From Micromonospora sediminimaris (GTDB lineage Bacteria; Actinomycetota; Actinomycetes; Mycobacteriales; Micromonosporaceae), in NCBI GenBank assembly GCA_900112325.1, contig FOLJ01000012.1, positions 62,001 to 126,000 of the forward strand: DNA of 64,000 nucleotides, in the 5' to 3' direction. Of the stretch, positions 60,067-64,000 are shown in pieces (within the stretch, counting starts at the first letter, position 1; every line of letters begins with the position of its first letter). Both the position numbers and the translations under genes were made by a program. The notes under the pieces are model-generated. The model saw nothing but the letters and a program-made list of their open reading frames with translations. It ran no database searches and was not told the origin of the DNA.

Positions 60067-61275
60067 ATGAAGATCGCCGATGCCCGGGTCATCGTCACCT
60101 GTCCCGGCCGGAACTTCGTCACGTTGAAGCTCGTGACGGACGACGGGGTGACCGGGGTCGGCGATGCCACCCTCGTCGGCCGGGAGATCGCGGTCGCGAG
60201 TTACCTGACCGAGCACGTCGTACCGCTGTTGATCGGTCGGGAAGCCGACCGGATCGAGGACACCTGGCAGTACCTGTACCGGGGCGCGTACTGGCGGCGC
60301 GGCCCGGTGACGATGAGCGCCATCGCGGCGGTGGACACCGCGCTGTGGGACATCAAGGGCAAGGTGGCCGGGCTGCCGGTGTACCAACTGCTGGGCGGTC
60401 GCAGCCGCGACGGGGTCACCGTCTACGGCCACGCGAACGCGCCCACTGTGGACGGCCTGCTCGCCGAGATGGCCCACCACCTCGATCTCGGGTACCGCGC
60501 GATCCGGGTGCAGTGCGGCGTGCCCGGGCTGGCCGACACCTACGGCGTGACTCAGGACGGCGCGGCACATGAGCCGACGGGCGCGGCCGTCCCGGCCGAG
60601 ACCGTGTGGAGCAGCGAACGGTATCTCACCCATGTGCCGTCGGTCTTCGCCCAGGTACGCAGCGAGTTCGGGCCGGAGGTGAAGCTGCTGCACGACGTGC
60701 ACCACCGGCTGACCCCGATCGAGGCCGCCCGGCTGGGCAAAGCCCTGGAGCCGTACGCGCTGACCTGGCTGGAGGACCCGGTGCCGGCGGAGTTGCAGGA
60801 GGGTTTCCGGCTGATCCGCCAGCACACCACCACGCCGCTCGCCGTCGGCGAGGTCTTCAACACCGTCTGGGACTGCCAGCAGCTGATCACCGAGCAGCTC
60901 ATCGACTACGTGCGGGCCACCGTCGTGCACGCGGGAGGCATCACCCACCTGCGCCGGATCTTCGACCTCGCCCACCTGTACCACGTACGCAGTGGGTCGC
61001 ACGGCACCACCACGCTGTCCCCGGTGTGCCTGGCCGCGGCCCTGCATCTCGACGTCAGCATCCCCAACTTCGGTCTGCAGGAGTATCTGCCACACACCGA
61101 GGCGACCGACGCGGTCTTCCCGCACTCGTACCGCTTCGCCGACGGCTGTCTGCACCCGTCGGAGGAACCGGGGCTCGGCGTCGACATCGACGAGGAGTTG
61201 GCGGCGCGGCATCCGTACCGCCCGGCTTCGCTGCCGGTGAACCGGTTGGAGGACTGCACCCTGCACAACTGGTGA
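60067..61275 (+). CDS. Mannonate dehydratase-family enolase-superfamily enzyme
   Basis: 402 residues. Close to ManD/RspA throughout: opening MKIADARVIVTCPGRNFVTLKLVTD, RGAYWRRGPVTMSAIAAVDTALWDIKGK, metal ligands in LLHDVHHRL, WLEDPVP and VGEVFN, and the usual C-terminal PVNRLEDCTLHNW. Dehydrates D-mannonate (or D-gluconate) to a 2-keto-3-deoxy acid. It fits the surrounding plant-polysaccharide genes as a uronate-catabolic step. Confidence 0.9.
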   Translation: MKIADARVIVTCPGRNFVTLKLVTDDGVTGVGDATLVGREIAVASYLTEHVVPLLIGREADRIEDTWQYLYRGAYWRRGPVTMSAIAAVDTALWDIKGKVAGLPVYQLLGGRSRDGVTVYGHANAPTVDGLLAEMAHHLDLGYRAIRVQCGVPGLADTYGVTQDGAAHEPTGAAVPAETVWSSERYLTHVPSVFAQVRSEFGPEVKLLHDVHHRLTPIEAARLGKALEPYALTWLEDPVPAELQEGFRLIRQHTTTPLAVGEVFNTVWDCQQLITEQLIDYVRATVVHAGGITHLRRIFDLAHLYHVRSGSHGTTTLSPVCLAAALHLDVSIPNFGLQEYLPHTEATDAVFPHSYRFADGCLHPSEEPGLGVDIDEELAARHPYRPASLPVNRLEDCTLHNW

Positions 61276-61325
61276 CGTGGCGCTCGGCCTGACCCGCTGA
61301 GCCAGGCGGCACCTGGCGCGCCGAG

Positions 61326-61353
61326 GCCCGGCGCGGACATGTCCGCGCCGGGC
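61326..61353. terminator. Palindromic bidirectional terminator
   Basis: Perfect 28-bp palindrome centred on ACATGT between the converging dehydratase and xylanase genes. Confidence 0.8.
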
Positions 61354-61372
61354 CCGGTGTGGTGCTGACGGA

Positions 61373-62830
61373 TCAGCTCCCGGAGCAGGCGAAGTTACCG
61401 GATGGCCCGGTACCGGTGCCCTGGAAGCCGAAGCTGGCGGTGCCGCCGGCGCCGACGCTACCGTTGTAGCTGACGTTGCGGAACGTCACGTTGCCACTGG
61501 TTCCGCTGGAGCTGGCGTTCCACGTATTGGTCACCGAGCTACCGCCCGGAAGTCCGATGGTTACCGCCCAGCCGTTCAAACTGCTGGAGCCTGCGGTGAC
61601 CCGGATCTGAGCGACGAAGCCACCGTTCCACTGGTCCAGCGACGCCACCGACGCGGTGCATCCGGATCCACCGGGCGGCGGAGTGCTCGGCGGCGGGGTG
61701 CTCGGCGGCGGGGTGCTGGGCGGCGGAGTGCTCGGCGGAGGAGTGGTCGGCGGCGGGGTGGTGGGCGGCGGGGTGGTCCCGCCCGCGTTCAGGGCATCGA
61801 GCGTCGCGTTGTACGCCTGCTTCTTGTTGCCGTTGTTGTCGAACAGCAGCGGGGTGCCGTACGAGCGCCACGAGTCGCTGTCCCGGATGCCCCAGACGGT
61901 GATGCCGTTGCACCGCGGGACCGCGAGGCAGTCCTGGACCACCCGACGGTACGTGTCCGCCTGCTGGGAGCCGGAGCCCTCGATGTCCAGCTCGGTGATC
62001 TGCACGTCCACCCCGAGCGCGGCGAAGCTGGACAGCGTGGTGCGGTAGTTGCTGTTGTACGCCGACTGCGCGTTGAAGTGCGACTGGAACCCGACGCAGT
62101 CGATCGGCACGCCACGCTGCTTGAAGTCCTGCACCATCCGGTACACGGCCTGGGTCTTGGCCCAGGTCCAGTTGTCGGTGTTGTAGTCGTTGTAGCAGAG
62201 CTTGGCGCCCGGGTCGGCGGCCCGGGCGGCCCGGAACGCGGCCTCGATCCAGTCGTTGCCGGTGCGCTGCAGGTTCGAGTCCCGCCGTGCGCCGCTGTTG
62301 CCGTCGTCGAACGCCTCGTTCACCACGTCCCACGAGTCGATCTTGCCCCGGTAGTAGGACGCGACCTGGGTGACGTGGTTGAGCATCGCGTTACGCAACG
62401 CGGTGCCCGACATGTTCCGCATCCACTCGGGCTGCTGCGAGTGCCAGGCCAGGGTGTGACCCCGGACCTTCCAGCCGCGGGACAGGGCGTGGTTGACGAT
62501 CCGATCCGCGTTCGTATAGGTGAACCGCCCCTGCTGCGGCTCGAGCGCGTCGATCTTCATCTCGTTCTCGGCCGTGACCGAGTTGAACTCGCGGTTCAGG
62601 ATGTTGACGTAGGTGGAATCGGAGAGCTTGTGCCCCGCCACCGCGGCACCGAAGTACCGGCCGGACTGGGCCGCAGCCGCACCGAGGGTGGACTCGGCGG
62701 CCTGGGCGCTGGAGGTCACCACCAGGCTGGAGGCAACGAGGGCGAGACCGACTGCGGCCGAGACCAGCGCAGCGCGCGTTCGCAGTCGGGTAGCCGGCCG
62801 CCCGCTGGCGCGGGCGTGGGCGTTGTTCAT
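61373..62830 (-). CDS. Secreted GH10 endo-xylanase with C-terminal CBM2
   Basis: 485 residues. Signal peptide to about 45 (SAQAAES), GH10 catalytic domain with acid/base Glu in DVVNEAFDD and nucleophile Glu in ITELDIEG, linker of TPPPS units, then CBM2. Cuts xylan outside the cell. Two TATCGAAA boxes lie about 150 bp before the start. Confidence 0.95.
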   Translation of the reverse strand: MNNAHARASGRPATRLRTRAALVSAAVGLALVASSLVVTSSAQAAESTLGAAAAQSGRYFGAAVAGHKLSDSTYVNILNREFNSVTAENEMKIDALEPQQGRFTYTNADRIVNHALSRGWKVRGHTLAWHSQQPEWMRNMSGTALRNAMLNHVTQVASYYRGKIDSWDVVNEAFDDGNSGARRDSNLQRTGNDWIEAAFRAARAADPGAKLCYNDYNTDNWTWAKTQAVYRMVQDFKQRGVPIDCVGFQSHFNAQSAYNSNYRTTLSSFAALGVDVQITELDIEGSGSQQADTYRRVVQDCLAVPRCNGITVWGIRDSDSWRSYGTPLLFDNNGNKKQAYNATLDALNAGGTTPPPTTPPPTTPPPSTPPPSTPPPSTPPPSTPPPGGSGCTASVASLDQWNGGFVAQIRVTAGSSSLNGWAVTIGLPGGSSVTNTWNASSSGTSGNVTFRNVSYNGSVGAGGTASFGFQGTGTGPSGNFACSGS

Positions 62831-62977
62831 GGCATGAGCCTTTCGACGAAGCCGTGCTGATGAGAAGCCGGCCCCGACTACTGCCCAACACGATGGCCCT
62901 CGTCGCCGACGCGGTCGCCCGGATGCCGCGTCGGCCGGTGCACTCAGCCGGCCATCATGAGTAGATCGAGGCTGTTG

Positions 62978-62997
62978 TATCGAAAACCTTATCGAAA
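62978..62997. promoter_or_regulatory. Two TATCGAAA boxes upstream of xylanase
   Basis: Copies at 62978-62985 and 62990-62997, spaced 12 bp (one helical turn), in an AT-rich stretch. The same octamer occurs once before the GH5 cellulase (39555-39562). Candidate site for a shared regulator of polysaccharidases. Confidence 0.5.
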
Positions 62998-63092
62998 CAG
63001 GTCCGAAAGCTCAACGCGCCGCAGCACTCTTTGACCGTTCATCCCCGTACCGGTCCGACTCCGCCGTCGTCGGCGCGCCACCGGGAATGTGG

Positions 63093-64000
63093 TCATGCCG
63101 GTGAGATCAGAGCCCTCGAAAGTTTCGGGCCGTCCGACCGATCCGTGGTTTCCTCGCCGAGCACGTCAGCCAGCCAGCGCAGCTGCCGCCGCACCTGAGT
63201 CGCGTCGCCGTGTTCGTGGCCGTTGAACGGATAGACATGCATCGTGCGCTCGGGAGGCGGACCACCAACGGTGGCACCGTAGTGGTTGTAGGCGGCGAAC
63301 CCGGTGCTCGGGGGACACACCATGTCCCGCAGCCCGATGCCGAAGTGGACCGGCGCGTTGGCCCGACGGGCAAAGCTGACCCCGTCGACGTACGACAGCG
63401 TGCGTCGTACGGCCGGCTCCGCGTCGCGGTTGACCGCGAGGTAGTTGACGATCTCGCCGTACACGCCGACCTCGGTGATCTCCAGGGCCCGCTGCGGGTG
63501 ACAGAGGAACGGTGCGGTGGTGAGCACGGCGGCGAGGTCACTGACCAGGCCGGCGACCGCGAGGGACAAACCGCCCCCCTGGCTGTTGCCGGCGGCCACC
63601 ACCCGACGCGGGTCGACTCCCGGCAGCGCACGGGCCGCCTGCACCGCCCGCACCGCGTCGGTGATGAGCCGGCGGTAGTAGTAGCCCTCCGGGGTCATGA
63701 TGCCGCGGGTCACCGGCGACGGACCACCGGGTGCCGCACCGTGCGGGTCCGGCGTATCCCCCGCGCCGTACTGGCCGGACTGTCCCCTGGCGTCCATCAG
63801 CAGGTGGGCATAGCCGGCAACCGGCCAGGTCAGGCGTTCGTGTGGCAGCCCCCGACCACGGCCGTAGCCGACGTACTCCACGATCACCGGTAGCGCCTCG
63901 TCGACCCCGGCCGGACGGTTGTACCAGGCCCGGACCGGGTCGCCGCCGAAACCGGCGAAGGTGACGTCCCAGCTGTCCACCAGGCGCAGGTCGGTCGGTT
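63093..64000 (-). CDS. CE7 acetyl-xylan esterase / cephalosporin-C deacetylase (5' end outside window)
   Basis: At least 302 residues; the frame stays open to the edge and continues upstream (PTDLRLVDSWDVTFAGFGGDP), so a GTG at 63980 is probably internal. Signatures: DARGQSGQYG, nucleophile elbow AGNSQGGGLS and a terminal His in NGHEHGD. Family members remove acetyl groups from xylo-oligosaccharides inside the cell. Next to the xylanase on the same strand with 262 bp between. Confidence 0.9.
   Translation of the reverse strand, partial: PTDLRLVDSWDVTFAGFGGDPVRAWYNRPAGVDEALPVIVEYVGYGRGRGLPHERLTWPVAGYAHLLMDARGQSGQYGAGDTPDPHGAAPGGPSPVTRGIMTPEGYYYRRLITDAVRAVQAARALPGVDPRRVVAAGNSQGGGLSLAVAGLVSDLAAVLTTAPFLCHPQRALEITEVGVYGEIVNYLAVNRDAEPAVRRTLSYVDGVSFARRANAPVHFGIGLRDMVCPPSTGFAAYNHYGATVGGPPPERTMHVYPFNGHEHGDATQVRRQLRWLADVLGEETTDRSDGPKLSRALISPA

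Noticed and set aside
60067..61275. Assigning the enolase-superfamily enzyme as strictly D-mannonate specific
   Set aside because: Close relatives differ in mannonate/gluconate preference and cannot be split by eye.
1..64000. tRNA, rRNA, insertion sequences or phage attachment sites
   Set aside because: None recognised on reading both strands; no transposase-like frame or tRNA cloverleaf was seen, though a covariance search was not possible.

Overview
The window comes from a high-GC actinomycete, most likely Micromonospora or a close relative. Signs of this are GTG starts with GTGA/ATGA stop-start overlaps, many CBM2-tailed secreted polysaccharidases, an ECF42/DGPF pair, and a gene set resembling the 3-hydroxyquinaldate genes of Micromonospora quinoline peptides. 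The genus is inferred; there is no rRNA or other marker in the window.

From 1 to about 36.8 kb lies one specialised-metabolite locus, or two adjoining ones. Arm A (1-8.97 kb, 13.5-18.15 kb, plus MbtH at 20.3 kb) has every step expected for 3-hydroxyquinaldic acid made from tryptophan, plus a halogenase. A free-standing A-T didomain with MbtH and a P450 would give carrier-bound beta-hydroxy-Trp. A type II thioesterase would release it, tryptophan 2,3-dioxygenase and an alpha/beta-hydrolase formamidase would open the ring, an aminotransferase would close the quinoline, and an aryl-AMP ligase would activate the acid. A tryptophan halogenase and a flavin reductase suggest a chlorinated (or brominated) chromophore. 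Between the two halves of arm A sit a membrane-anchored multicopper oxidase, a small membrane protein and a two-component system (8.98-13.4 kb) that need not belong to the pathway.

Arm B (18.3-36.8 kb) is a carrier-protein lipid-amine system. It has two fatty-acyl-AMP-ligase-like enzymes, three small carrier proteins, a PPTase, and a fusion of a class III aminotransferase with an acyl-ACP reductase (acyl-ACP to aldehyde to amine). It also has an amino acid:[carrier protein] ligase, an AurF-type diiron N-oxygenase, a nitronate-monooxygenase-like flavoenzyme, an alpha/beta hydrolase, a GNAT and a transglutaminase-fold protein. No NRPS condensation domain is visible, so the transglutaminase-fold protein is the best candidate for carrier-to-carrier amide formation. 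The combination suggests an N-oxygenated or N-N bonded lipid amine joined to an amino acid and perhaps to the haloquinaldate. The final product is not known to me. A 42-bp element repeated upstream of the two long arm B operons and a deleted copy of the hydrolase gene show internal duplication and shared control.

From 37 kb on the content is ordinary: small conserved proteins, zwf and pgi, ECF42/DGPF, a MoxR-DUF58-VWA set (DUF58 frameshifted), an HtrA-like protease with an OmpR-type two-component system, a BON protein, a STAS protein and a GT87 glycosyltransferase. The rest is a plant-polysaccharide set: GH5-CBM2 cellulase, CE1-CBM2 esterase, CBM13-beta-helix protein, mannonate-dehydratase-like enzyme, GH10-CBM2 xylanase and CE7 deacetylase. 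Sugar-response operator-like palindromes and strong hairpin terminators flank these genes. The first gene (formamidase) and the last gene (CE7) are cut by the window edges.
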